A DNA stretch of 64,000 nt. Source: Oceanospirillum sp047518265 (GTDB lineage: Bacteria; Pseudomonadota; Gammaproteobacteria; Pseudomonadales; Halomonadaceae). Made by a program: the position numbers and the translations under genes. The stretch lies in the NCBI GenBank assembly GCA_047518265.1, contig JAKZRG010000074.1, positions 6,669-70,668 of the forward strand, in the 5' to 3' direction. Positions 52,082 through 61,023 of this stretch are shown here, one piece after another. Positions within the stretch are counted from its first letter, which is position 1. Each line of letters begins with the position of its first letter. The notes under the pieces are model-generated. The model did not search any database, had not been told where the DNA came from, and saw only the letters and a program-made list of their open reading frames with translations.

Positions 52082-53084
52082 TTTCAATCAGGAAATCAAA
52101 GCTATCCACGGAAGAATACCTTATGACACGTGCCCGTCGAGAATAAATCCGTCCTTCAGCAACCTATCAGAGAGAATGCTTGGCTCAAGCAATCATCGCT
52201 ATGTCAAAATAGCCGCTAAAGTGATCTTCAGGCTATTCAGGTATTACATGTTTCCAATACTTCGCGGTTTCTCCCAAATTGGCTTTCAGAGTAATGCTGT
52301 TAGCGGCCTATTGTTTATGCTTGCCATTGCCGTTAATTCTTGGCTAATGCTACTGGCTGCTATTTCGGCAGTCGTTATCGCTTACTATACGGCTCAAAAA
52401 CTCGGCGCAGAGCCATTTGATCTTGGCAATGGTTTATATGGCTATAATGCTGCTTTATTAGGCATTGCTTTGGTCAGTAATTTGCCCATTTCTTTGTGGC
52501 TTCTCTTGGTATTACCACTTGGTGCCGCTTTGACTGCTGTTCTAATGTTGGTATTTCTAAAAACGCATCGTTTACCCGCTTATAGTTGCCCGTTTATTTT
52601 TTCCGCTTGGGCTATGTTGCTGCTGACTCTGTTACTCAATGGGGAGTTAAGAGCCAGTCATGTTGTTCATGAAGAACTCAATCTGCTTAAGGCCATGCTG
52701 AATGGTATCGGCCAAGTGAGTTTTCAGTCATCGCCAGTCAGTGGAGTTTTAGTGCTTTTGGCGCTGGCTATAGGATCTCTATCTGCAGCGGGTTGGGCCT
52801 TAATAGCCTCTGTATCCAGTGTTATTTTTGCTTTTGTCATAGGAGTGGATACAGCATTAATCAATACCGGTTTTTTTGGCTTTAATGCCATTTTGGCGGT
52901 ACTTGTAGTCGTTGATCGTATGGAATGCCGGTTTTGGCCCCTATTGATATCAGTACTTTTAATAGTGGGAACAACGGTATTGCTTAGTGCAGGGTTTATG
53001 AAATTAGGCCTTATTGTATTTACCACGCCTTTTGTACTCTGCGTATATCTTTTTGGCAGCATCACACTATGGCGTTTGAGCTAA
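52053..53084 (+). CDS. Urea transporter (UT family)
   Basis: A 343-residue membrane protein with two repeated halves. Each half has the UT-type signature: 'NGLYGYNAALLGIAL' and 'NTGFFGFNAILAVLVV', and the segment 'FSQIGFQSNAVSGLLFML' repeats later as 'IGQVSFQSSPVSGVLVLL'. UT proteins form urea channels. The true start is uncertain: the N-terminal 67 residues before 'MFPILRGFSQIG' are not typical, and an ATG at 52176 is also possible. No urease genes are seen in the window. Confidence 0.85.
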   Translation: MDLKFLPTLNFNQEIKAIHGRIPYDTCPSRINPSFSNLSERMLGSSNHRYVKIAAKVIFRLFRYYMFPILRGFSQIGFQSNAVSGLLFMLAIAVNSWLMLLAAISAVVIAYYTAQKLGAEPFDLGNGLYGYNAALLGIALVSNLPISLWLLLVLPLGAALTAVLMLVFLKTHRLPAYSCPFIFSAWAMLLLTLLLNGELRASHVVHEELNLLKAMLNGIGQVSFQSSPVSGVLVLLALAIGSLSAAGWALIASVSSVIFAFVIGVDTALINTGFFGFNAILAVLVVVDRMECRFWPLLISVLLIVGTTVLLSAGFMKLGLIVFTTPFVLCVYLFGSITLWRLS

Positions 53085-53330
53085 GACTGTGGTGAGTGAC
53101 TCCTCTATAAGATGGCTGTTCCGGTTTGTTCGGCCTGAAGGCTAGCAGAGCAATTGGACATATTAAGCGGCTCAAGTCGTTTGCCAAAGAAAAAGGATTG
53201 GATTGGATCACTTCAGTAAATCAGTTTAAAGTCCTGTTTGTATAAGATTACATCCAGTAGCGAGACAGGTTTTTCAATAACAAATTCGATGTCTTTGTTT
53301 TGGAGCATCGGAATAGAGGTTCAGTGCCGT
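53085..53330. other. Intergenic DNA with gene-remnant character
   Basis: No intact gene. A plus-strand frame near 53140-53250 reads 'RAIGHIKRLKSFAKEKGLDW' and then a stop, which looks like a degraded C-terminus of unknown origin. GATGGCTGTTCC near 53112 is similar to the repeat-unit end AATGGCTGTCCC. Confidence 0.35.
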
Positions 53331-53543
53331 TTTATTCCCTACAAATACCGTAAATGTCAGTTATCCAATCTCTGTAGGCGACATATATTGTCACTGTTGC
53401 TTTAGTTGTCATTTTTAAAAATAATGGCTGTCCCAGTTTGTTCTTCTACGAATACCGTAAATGTCAGTTATCCAATCTCTGTAGACGACACACACTGTCA
53501 CTATTGCTTTTACGGTCGTTTTTAAAAATAATGGCTATCCCGA
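53331..53543 (+). repeat. Tandem ~106-bp repeat, two units
   Basis: Units 53331-53436 and 53437-53543 share AATACCGTAAATGTCAGTTA+TCCAATCTCTGTAG and TTTTTAAAAATAATGGCT, about 85 % identical by eye. A third, interrupted copy is at 50882-51102. The end motif (AATGGCT..TCCC) also occurs near 53905. No coding capacity. Confidence 0.75.
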
Positions 53544-53567
53544 TTTTGCCTTTAAAGAGGAAAGGGT

Positions 53568-53876
53568 GTGAAAAAAATTATATCAATATCTGTATTTTGC
53601 ATGAGTGCACTTTTTACTTCATTTACTATGGCGAAAAGTCAGAATGACTATATGGTGGAGAAAGTAGAATGTGCTACTGCAAAAGACTGTATTTTAAAAT
53701 GCAAGAATATGAATAAAGATGAATGGAAGGATTACGGGTATGCAACTGAATACATGGAAATTTGGCATTATTTAAACGGAAACGTTCAATTTAAATTTTT
53801 TAATTTTGCAAGAAGTAACAATTCTATTTTAATTGGCCCGGAAAGATTGAATTGTAGAATATTGAATAGAAAATAA
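53568..53876 (+). CDS. Small secreted protein of unknown family
   Basis: A 102-residue protein with a signal peptide ('MKKIISISVFCMSALFTSF', cleavage after 'TMA'). The mature part has four cysteines ('VECATAKDCILKCKNM' and 'RLNCRIL') that could form two disulfides. GAGGAAAGG lies 8 bases before the GTG start. AT-rich. I do not recognise it. Confidence 0.6.
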   Translation: MKKIISISVFCMSALFTSFTMAKSQNDYMVEKVECATAKDCILKCKNMNKDEWKDYGYATEYMEIWHYLNGNVQFKFFNFARSNNSILIGPERLNCRILNRK

Positions 53877-54008
53877 TCGTGATAAATAAAGATGTAATAA
53901 GAATAATGACTATCCCTATTTTTATTGGAGAAATTAACCCGTTTTTTCGGTTTTGATCACTAATCTCTGGGTACAGAGGAATAACTTGAAGAAAAATTAG
54001 GAGTATTT

Positions 54009-55049
54009 GTGCAGATAAATGAGTTGTTTGAACTGACGTTGTGGATGAATGAAAAGATTAAGAGACCACAAGTTGTAAATAAATACCAGCAGCTTTTGAC
54101 TGTGATGCAGCAAAATGCAAGTGCTCGTAACAATCAGCCACAACAGCCCTTCGAATCTCAAAAGAATGATGTCATTCAGGCAATCGCATCTATCTCGACA
54201 TCTGATCTAACAAATGAGCAAGAGCGAATGATCTCAAACTTGAATGTGCCGGAGTATATCGGTGAACGTGGGATCAGTCTATTGGAAGATATTCTTTTCA
54301 GAAACTCTCTTGATATAGCTACAGCTGCAAGTGAGATCAATAAAACCGTTCAGGAGCTTAACTCAGCCATACAAAAGCTGGATCAGGTCAATGCCAGCCT
54401 TCGCCCATTAATAAATGAGGAGGTGTTGGATAGCGAGGAAAGTTCAGATGTTGTTATGCGGGTTCATTTTCAAAATGATGTTGCATTGGATAATCTATCT
54501 GATTTCAAAAGGTGGGGAACTACTTGGTACGATATAGGCCGTGGAATAGCGATGGTACACGATAGTGCACCTGAAGATATAAAAGTTATTGGGGCTCAGA
54601 AAGGATCAATCATAATTGAATTAGCTGTAGCAACTGCGATTGCTACAACTGCTAGTACGATTATTCTATCTGCACTTAAAGTAGCAGATAGAGTACTTAC
54701 GATTAGAAAGAAAGCTGAAGAAATCAAGGCACTTAAGCTAGGTAATCAAAAACTTGAACAAGAGATTTCGAAAGAAGCTGATAAGGAGAAAAAGGAAGGG
54801 CTGGAGTCAATCACAAAAGAAATTACAATAAGCCTTAATATTGATCAAAATGGTGATGGTGAAAAAGTAAAAGTTCTTGAAAAATCAATAAAGAATTTAA
54901 TTGATTTTGTGGAGAAGGGTGGAGAGGTTGATTTCTTTGCTAACGAATATGCTGAAGAGGATGATGATACTAATCAGCTCAAGATGAACTTTCAACAGAT
55001 AAAGGTTCTAGAGAAAAGAGTGTTGTCAATTGAGAGTAAAAGGTCATAA
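54009..55049 (+). CDS. Hypothetical protein with a hydrophobic segment and coiled coil
   Basis: A 346-residue protein of unknown family. The N-terminal 190 residues are hydrophilic and helical; residues about 198-220 ('IIIELAVATAIATTASTIIL') form a hydrophobic, possibly membrane, segment; a lysine/glutamate coiled coil follows to about residue 280 ('KKAEEIKALKLGNQKLEQEI'). Ends in an acidic C-terminus. The start is a GTG with AGGAG 5 bases upstream. The gene is AT-rich and has repeat-like DNA on both sides, so it may have been acquired. A phage-resistance role is conceivable but not supported. Confidence 0.6.
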   Translation: MQINELFELTLWMNEKIKRPQVVNKYQQLLTVMQQNASARNNQPQQPFESQKNDVIQAIASISTSDLTNEQERMISNLNVPEYIGERGISLLEDILFRNSLDIATAASEINKTVQELNSAIQKLDQVNASLRPLINEEVLDSEESSDVVMRVHFQNDVALDNLSDFKRWGTTWYDIGRGIAMVHDSAPEDIKVIGAQKGSIIIELAVATAIATTASTIILSALKVADRVLTIRKKAEEIKALKLGNQKLEQEISKEADKEKKEGLESITKEITISLNIDQNGDGEKVKVLEKSIKNLIDFVEKGGEVDFFANEYAEEDDDTNQLKMNFQQIKVLEKRVLSIESKRS

Positions 55050-55064
55050 CAAACATATTACTTA

Positions 55065-55182
55065 AGAGTGCGAAGTTCTCTGTAACCTTTTGATTTAAAA
55101 GAAAACGTCTATTTTGCCCCCAAAATATAATTTTCAATTAAATCAAATAGTTAAGTGTTTTACGGTAAGAACTTCGCACTCT
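55065..55182. repeat. Long nested inverted repeat
   Basis: Perfect 15-bp arms AGAGTGCGAAGTTCT (55065-55079) and its complement (55168-55182), plus an inner perfect 10-bp pair TTTGATTTAA / TTAAATCAAA (55089-55098 and 55138-55147). It can fold into a roughly 118-base hairpin, in RNA or DNA, just after the 54009 gene. Confidence 0.75.
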
Positions 55183-55303
55183 CCAGATATTAATGGAACG
55201 ACAAAAACTACCTTTTTGATTCCCTGCACTAGTGCTGAGCGTCCATTTACATGGGCGTTATCCGACTTGAATTCAGGAAAAGAACCTTCACCACAGTCAA
55301 AAC

Positions 55304-55330
55304 AACAAAACCGACATCCCGTCGGCTTTA
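55304..55330 (-). terminator. Terminator for the minus-strand carnitine operon
   Basis: On the minus strand: GCCGAC, loop GGGAT, GTCGGTTTTG, then TTGTTTTG. It lies 37 bases beyond the BCCT stop. Confidence 0.8.
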
Positions 55331-55366
55331 TTGTTCTTACAGCACTTATCTCAAACTAATCAGCAA

Positions 55367-57043
55367 TCAAGCCGAAGGCTGCGCCTCCAACGAAATACCA
55401 TCGTTATCCTGATCATCATCAACACGAGTCGATACATTATCGTGCTGACGCACCAGTACGTTTTTACCTTCCAGCTGGCAGCGGGCGATAGACTGGGGTG
55501 CTAGGTCTGCGCCAAAGTCTTCTTTTGCCCAGCGTAGCAGTGATGCGGCCATAATAAACAGCACGGGAATCATCGGCAGTGCGACTAGGATGGTGGAGGT
55601 TTGTACGGCTTTTAGGCCGCCGACGGAGAGTAAGCCTACACCGACCAGTGCCAGTAGCAGTGTCCATAGGATACGGTTCCAGCGTGCCGGTTCTTGGTAG
55701 CCTGAGATCTCTTTAGTACAGATGGACGCTAGCATATACGCTGAGGAATCTACGGTGGTGGCTAGGAAGACAAAGCACAGTAGGGTAAACAGCGGTAATA
55801 CGATTTCTGCACCCGGTAGGGTATTGAGTACCGCCACTACGGTAGCTGGAATTCCGCCTTCACTCAGTACCGCTTGTAGGTTAGCCCCTTGGTTTACATC
55901 CAGATCGATAGCGTAACCGCCCCAGATGGCGAAGAAGGCCCAGCAACCGACACTGCCCCAGATTACACCGTTAAGGATCAGTTCTTTGATGGTACGACCA
56001 CGGGAGATACGTGCTACAAACAAGCCCATCATAGGTGCATAGGCGATCCACCAAGCCCAGTAGAAGATTGTCCAACCTTCAGGGAAACCGCCTTTGGCGA
56101 CAGGATCTGTCCAGAAGTTAATACGGAAGAAGTTATCCATAAACAGGCCAAAGCTGTTTGACCATAGGTTCAGCAAAAATACCGTTGAACCGGCAAACAG
56201 GACAAATATCAGCAGGATAAAACCTAAACCCGCATTGATATTGGATAGTGTCTGGATACCCTTATTCAGGCCGTTATAAACACTCCAAGCGATCATTGCA
56301 GTCCATGCTGCCAGAATAATCAGTTGCAGTAGGAAGGAATCCTCTAAGCCAAACATCTCTTGGAATAGGGCCGATACCAGAGGTACGGATAAACCAAGGG
56401 AAGTACCCACGCCACCCACAATAGAGAAGATAACGATTACATCGATCACCTTACCTACAGGGCCGTCTACTAAGTCACCCAATACACCACGGCAAGCTTC
56501 ACTGAGGCGTAATACGTGAACTTTACGAACATACAGAGCATAACCAATAGGCAGTGCAGGCATCAGGTATAACGCCCAAGGCACAACACCCCAGTGGAAC
56601 ATGGGATACATGGCGGCCCATTCGGCTGCTTCTGTTGATCCGCCCTCTACGCCCAGCGGTGGGCCGGACAGCAGATACAGAGGCTCAACAAAGGCCCAGT
56701 TACAGATAGATATTCCGATACCTGCGCAGAACAGCATGGCGATCCAGGGGATCTTTTTAAATTCTGGCTGATCTTCCGGTGCACCCAGTTTAATACGGCC
56801 GATAGGGCTGTAGGCCAACCAGACCATAAAGAAGAAGCTGCCGATACCGGATAGCAAGTAGAGCCAGCCAAAGTTGCCGGTAAACCAACTGAGTAGGCCG
56901 CTAACCGCTGCTTTACCCGCTTCCGGGTTAATGGCTAAGGGGATACTGGTGGCAAGAATAACCAGTACAGCAGGCCAGAGAATGGCCGGGTCTGTGGCTA
57001 GATTATTGCCGTCCTTTCGGACATTGTTTTCTGTAGTATTCAT
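55367..57043 (-). CDS. BCCT-family transporter of the carnitine locus (CaiT-like)
   Basis: A 558-residue inner-membrane transporter. The BCCT hallmarks are 'WTIFYWAWWIAYAPMMGLFV' then 'ARISRGRT', 'FWTDPVAKGGFPEG' as in CaiT, and 'MFHWGVVPWALYLM'. The N-terminal 30 residues and the C-terminal 50 are hydrophilic. Position beside the ligase, dehydrogenase, caiD and caiE indicates carnitine, gamma-butyrobetaine or a similar betaine as substrate, but specificity is not proven. CaiT itself exchanges these two; others use sodium. Confidence 0.9.
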   Translation of the reverse strand: MNTTENNVRKDGNNLATDPAILWPAVLVILATSIPLAINPEAGKAAVSGLLSWFTGNFGWLYLLSGIGSFFFMVWLAYSPIGRIKLGAPEDQPEFKKIPWIAMLFCAGIGISICNWAFVEPLYLLSGPPLGVEGGSTEAAEWAAMYPMFHWGVVPWALYLMPALPIGYALYVRKVHVLRLSEACRGVLGDLVDGPVGKVIDVIVIFSIVGGVGTSLGLSVPLVSALFQEMFGLEDSFLLQLIILAAWTAMIAWSVYNGLNKGIQTLSNINAGLGFILLIFVLFAGSTVFLLNLWSNSFGLFMDNFFRINFWTDPVAKGGFPEGWTIFYWAWWIAYAPMMGLFVARISRGRTIKELILNGVIWGSVGCWAFFAIWGGYAIDLDVNQGANLQAVLSEGGIPATVVAVLNTLPGAEIVLPLFTLLCFVFLATTVDSSAYMLASICTKEISGYQEPARWNRILWTLLLALVGVGLLSVGGLKAVQTSTILVALPMIPVLFIMAASLLRWAKEDFGADLAPQSIARCQLEGKNVLVRQHDNVSTRVDDDQDNDGISLEAQPSA

Positions 57044-57088
57044 GGTGTGTACCTTGTTTTATTTTATTCTTGTTTTACTACTACTTAT

Positions 57089-57128
57089 CGAACCTCAGAT
57101 AACAGATAAACTGTTGGTCTGAGGTTCG
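57089..57128. promoter_or_regulatory. Intercistronic hairpin between ligase and BCCT genes
   Basis: An 11-bp perfect stem CGAACCTCAGA / TCTGAGGTTCG with a further inner pair (AACAG/CTGTT). No T-run, so possibly an RNA processing or stabilising site. Confidence 0.6.
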
Positions 57129-57188
57129 CGATTGCTTCTTAAAATATGAGTGAACGTTTATTAAGCGCTCTCTCGTTTTAAAAAGAGA

Positions 57189-59330
57189 TTAAGAGGGAAG
57201 TGAGATAGGCAGCTCCTGTGTCTGGAAACGAACAAGAGCATCAACGGCCACAACGCCTTGACCTTTGGGTCGTACCATCAGGGGGTTAATATCCAGCTCG
57301 GTGACTTGCTCCCAATGCTCCATAGCGAAATCGGCTACTGACATCACCGCATCAACGGCGGCATCGATATCGCCTTCAGCACGACCGCGATAGCCATTTA
57401 GCAGCTTGAAACCTTGCAAAGAGGTAATCGCTTCGGTGACAGCATTGCGTGTGGTGGGTAACAGCAAGGTGGCACTGTCATTCAACAGATTCACCAGAAT
57501 ACCGCCGGTACCGACAATCAGAGCTAAACCAAACTGTTCATCCTGTTTTAATCCGATAATCAGCTCACCGACAAAGTTTGCTTCCATGGGTTCAATCAGG
57601 TAACGCACCTCGGTTAAGCCTTGTTCGGCTAAACTTTGGGACATGGTTTGTGCCGCTTGAGTGACGGCCTGAGCATTTCTTAGGTTTAGAACCACGGCCC
57701 CGGCTTCTGTTTTATGAGCCAGTTTGTCACTGACCCCCTTCATCACCACGGGGTAACCCACTCGATCCGCTACCTGAGCCACATCCGCCAGCTCAGAAAT
57801 CTGACCTGTGGGTACAGGTAAACCAAATTGCGCCATCAGCTGTTTAGAAGCCCATTCATCCAGCATGGTGCTTTCGCTTGGGGCTGAATCGCTTGGTTGG
57901 TCTAATGCAGAACCCTGTCGTAGCAGTAACTGCTGAGGGTTTGCCATAGCGGTGATTTGTTGACGACGATGACTGAAATTGATCAGCTTTGCTAAGGCAG
58001 AAACACCATCTTTTAAGCCTTGCAGTGGTGCAATCCCTGCGGCGACTAAACGCTGACGGGCATCATCAGGCATCAGTTCTGGTAGATTACAGATCACCAT
58101 GGCGGTTTTATGTTGCTGCTGATGGGCGGCGATCATGGCATCAATGGCCACTTGCCATTCGGTATCATCCCCTAACCCCAGTTTTGGGAAGTCCAGCGCC
58201 AAAATGGTCGCGTCATAGTTGCCCGACATCATAGTGGAAAACACTTGGGTACAGGTTTCCAGATTGCCCCAAATAGAGGTGTTGTAATCCAGAGGGTTAG
58301 ACAAACTGGCAAAGTCTGGCAGCAAACCAGAAAGGGTTTGGTTTTGTTGATCTGTTAATTGTGGCAGTTGTAGTTTGAACTGATCTAAACTATCGGCCAG
58401 CATGGCACTGTCGCCACCGGAACAGGTCAGCACACCCACTCGATCTCCCTTAGGTAACTCGCAGAGTGCGGCCACTTTCAGGGTTTCCAGTAGTTCGCTT
58501 AAGGAATCCACCCGGACGATGCCCAAACGATCAAACATCGCTTGGTACATATCATCGGAACCTGCCAGTGAACTGGTATGGCTCATGGTCAGCTGAGTGC
58601 CAATTTCGGAGGTGCCTGCTTTTAGAACGACAAGAGGCACGCCTTTCTCAACGGCTTTTAATGCTGCCCGACTAAAGCCTTCAATATCTTTTAAGCCTTC
58701 GATATAGAAACCGATAGCAGCCACACTGTCGTCATCTAATAGCGGTTCAATGTAATCGCCTACGCCCATTACGGCTTGATTGCCCACACTGATCACATGA
58801 GTGATCGGTAGAGAGCGATCATGCATGGTTAGGTTTAGGGCCACATTGCCGCTTTGACTAATAATAGCCACGCCTTTGTCAGTGGGCTGACCAGATAAGC
58901 GATCAGGCCAAAGGGCGACACCCTTGGTGAAGTTCAGCAGGCCATAGCAGTTAGGGCCTACTAGAGCCATATCACCGGCAGCCTTAACCAGCTCTTCCTG
59001 TAGCTCAGAACCTTTATGACCCACTTCTGCAAAACCTGCGGCGTAGCACACCACACCGCTACAGCCTTTGGCGTTTAGCTCTTTAACCGCTTGTACCGTT
59101 AGTCCGGCATTAACAGAAACAAAGGCGGCATCAGGTGCACTGGGCAAGTCAGCGATGGAGGCATAACAAGGGATACCCGCGATCTGATCGTATTTAGGGT
59201 TTACAATCCAGATATCGCCATCAAAGCCAATATCTCGGGTATTTTTAATTGGTAGAGCTAGGTTTGAACCACCAATCAGAACGATATTACGTGGCGACAA
59301 AAGTCGACGCAGATTATCTTGTTTGCACAT
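57189..59330 (-). CDS. ADP-forming acyl-CoA synthetase (CoA-binding / Succ_CoA_lig / ATP-grasp)
   Basis: A 713-residue enzyme of the NDP-forming acyl-CoA synthetase superfamily. It has an N-terminal CoA-binding Rossmann domain (about 1-130, 'NIVLIGGSNLALPIKN'), succinyl-CoA-ligase-like domains with the phosphorylated His251 in 'MSHTSSLAGSDDMYQAM', and a C-terminal ATP-grasp_5 domain (about 490-710, 'YPVVMKGVSDKLAHKTEAGA'). Such enzymes activate acids to CoA thioesters with ATP giving ADP; DddX is a DMSP-using member. The cai context points to gamma-butyrobetaine, crotonobetaine or carnitine. I chose ATG 59330; upstream codons lack the family pattern. Confidence 0.88.
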   Translation of the reverse strand: MCKQDNLRRLLSPRNIVLIGGSNLALPIKNTRDIGFDGDIWIVNPKYDQIAGIPCYASIADLPSAPDAAFVSVNAGLTVQAVKELNAKGCSGVVCYAAGFAEVGHKGSELQEELVKAAGDMALVGPNCYGLLNFTKGVALWPDRLSGQPTDKGVAIISQSGNVALNLTMHDRSLPITHVISVGNQAVMGVGDYIEPLLDDDSVAAIGFYIEGLKDIEGFSRAALKAVEKGVPLVVLKAGTSEIGTQLTMSHTSSLAGSDDMYQAMFDRLGIVRVDSLSELLETLKVAALCELPKGDRVGVLTCSGGDSAMLADSLDQFKLQLPQLTDQQNQTLSGLLPDFASLSNPLDYNTSIWGNLETCTQVFSTMMSGNYDATILALDFPKLGLGDDTEWQVAIDAMIAAHQQQHKTAMVICNLPELMPDDARQRLVAAGIAPLQGLKDGVSALAKLINFSHRRQQITAMANPQQLLLRQGSALDQPSDSAPSESTMLDEWASKQLMAQFGLPVPTGQISELADVAQVADRVGYPVVMKGVSDKLAHKTEAGAVVLNLRNAQAVTQAAQTMSQSLAEQGLTEVRYLIEPMEANFVGELIIGLKQDEQFGLALIVGTGGILVNLLNDSATLLLPTTRNAVTEAITSLQGFKLLNGYRGRAEGDIDAAVDAVMSVADFAMEHWEQVTELDINPLMVRPKGQGVVAVDALVRFQTQELPISLPS

Positions 59331-59499
59331 AACAGCAGTAACCTTAGATGTAACTGAAGGTCTAGATCGCCAGATAAGAACCGCGATTAACCAGAGCATG
59401 GCAGAAGCGAAGGTTAATCACGGTGGCACTTACATTAAGCGCTTTAATCTAGAACTCATGTCAGGGGAGAGCAGATTAGATCTCCCGCCTGAAAAAGCT

Positions 59500-60666
59500 T
59501 TACCAACCGGTATAGATATCCATACCGCGTTTTTTGATCTGACCACCAACGATCACTCGCTGAATCTCAGAAGTACCTTCCCAGATACGATCCACACGGG
59601 TATCACGCCATAGACGTTCAACGGCCTGTTCACGCATATAACCGCGACCACCCATAACCTGTACGGCTTTGTCGCATACACGACCCACCATTTCAGAACA
59701 GTGCAGCTTAAGAGCCGCAGCACGTGCGTGGTTCATCTTACGGTCGTTGTTTTGATCGATATCCCAGCTCAGGCGATACAGCATGGATTTAGCGGCCATA
59801 ATCTCTACGGCCATATCCGCCAGCATAAATTCAACGGCTTGGAAATCGCGGATAGATTGACCAAACTGAACACGATTGGCGGCGTATTCGTTGGCTTCTT
59901 CTGCCGCACGAATCGCACCACCCACACAACGGGCAGCGATACCTAAACGGGCCTCAACAAACCAGTCTTTGGTCATGTCGTAACCCTGACCCACTTCACC
60001 CAGTACCTTGTCGTCATCGACAAACACATCGTTGAAAATGTATTCCGGGTGTTTAAAAGCAAAGTGGTGGGTGTACAGCGGCGTGCGCTTCAGCTCTACA
60101 CCGGGCAGATCTTTATCGACAAAAAATACAGTGGGTTTGTTGACGTCACCATCAACGTGAGCATGTACCAGGATGTAGTCGGCGATATCGCCGATGGTGA
60201 CAAACCACTTCTCACCATTGATGCGCCAGCCACCGTCTACCTTGTCTGCACGGGTGGTACATTGAGTAGGGTCAGAACCGGCATCGGCTTCGGTAATGGC
60301 GTAAGCGTCACGACGTTGCCCCTGACAGGTTGGGATCAGGTATTCTTCTTTCTGGGCTTTATCTGCAAAGCGCATAGGGAACGATGGATACCAAAGCGCA
60401 TCCCAGATAGCGCCAGTGGCTTTACCCAGCTGTTCATTCAGGATCGTTTGCTCAAAAATACTGAAACCCTGACCACCATCTTCTTTGCTGTGGTTTGGCG
60501 CGTTGAATTCATACTCCAGCACCTGACCAATAATCTGTTGATGGGTTTCTTTACTAATACCGTCGTTCTCTTCGCACTCCATTTCGTGAGGGAAAAGCAC
60601 CTCTTCAGTAAACTGCTTTGCTTTTGCCTGTAGTGCTAAATGTTCTTTTGAAAGACTGAAATCCAT
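59500..60666 (-). CDS. Acyl-CoA dehydrogenase of the carnitine locus
   Basis: A 388-residue acyl-CoA dehydrogenase. FAD-binding motifs 'AYAITEADAGSDPTQCTTRA' and 'WFVTIGDIADYILVHA', the 'ANRVQFGQSIRDFQAVEFML' and 'QVMGGRGYMREQAVERLWRD' segments, and the C-terminal 'DRIWEGTSEIQRVIVGGQI' are all present. It transfers electrons to ETF. Only moderate resemblance to CaiA, so a gamma-butyrobetainyl-CoA dehydrogenase, making crotonobetainyl-CoA, is a fair inference. GGAG lies 7 bases before ATG 60666 (preferred over GTG 60669). It is divergent from caiD and 170 bases upstream of the ligase gene. Confidence 0.92.
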   Translation of the reverse strand: MDFSLSKEHLALQAKAKQFTEEVLFPHEMECEENDGISKETHQQIIGQVLEYEFNAPNHSKEDGGQGFSIFEQTILNEQLGKATGAIWDALWYPSFPMRFADKAQKEEYLIPTCQGQRRDAYAITEADAGSDPTQCTTRADKVDGGWRINGEKWFVTIGDIADYILVHAHVDGDVNKPTVFFVDKDLPGVELKRTPLYTHHFAFKHPEYIFNDVFVDDDKVLGEVGQGYDMTKDWFVEARLGIAARCVGGAIRAAEEANEYAANRVQFGQSIRDFQAVEFMLADMAVEIMAAKSMLYRLSWDIDQNNDRKMNHARAAALKLHCSEMVGRVCDKAVQVMGGRGYMREQAVERLWRDTRVDRIWEGTSEIQRVIVGGQIKKRGMDIYTGW

Positions 60667-61023
60667 CACGAATCTCCGAGAATTAATTGTTATTTGAACG
60701 GTTTTTTTGTCGATGTTTTAACGGCCCAACTGAGCTGTATTTCGTAAGCCCTGTCGTGAACGCCTTATTTACATTAAGGAAGTCAAAAAGGATTTCGTTG
60801 CACAGAAACGACACTTTGCTTCACCCATCCGCCATCATTATCTTTTTTTATTCGCTCACTTTTTTATGTTTATGACTGATGGGTCAAGGTTAGCGTTTGG
60901 GTATAGCGATATGTCGCATGGAGGCAACAGTGCGATAAGGAAATAGAGATAACGTGGCGGGCATGGCGGAGAGAGTAAGCCTCACTTCGATTGGATTCCT
61001 TAAGAATAAAAATGAGATTGCAG
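60667..61023. promoter_or_regulatory. Divergent promoter region of the carnitine locus
   Basis: About 357 bases without a convincing gene between the dehydrogenase and caiD. It should hold promoters for both arms; no clear operator or -35/-10 pair was identified. Confidence 0.45.

Noticed and set aside
53085..53330. Active transposase gene near the tandem repeats
   Set aside because: Only a stop-interrupted fragment is readable and no transposase motif could be identified.
55114..55359. 81-codon plus-strand frame beside the BCCT gene
   Set aside because: Overlaps the inverted repeat and the BCCT terminator and has no recognisable domain.
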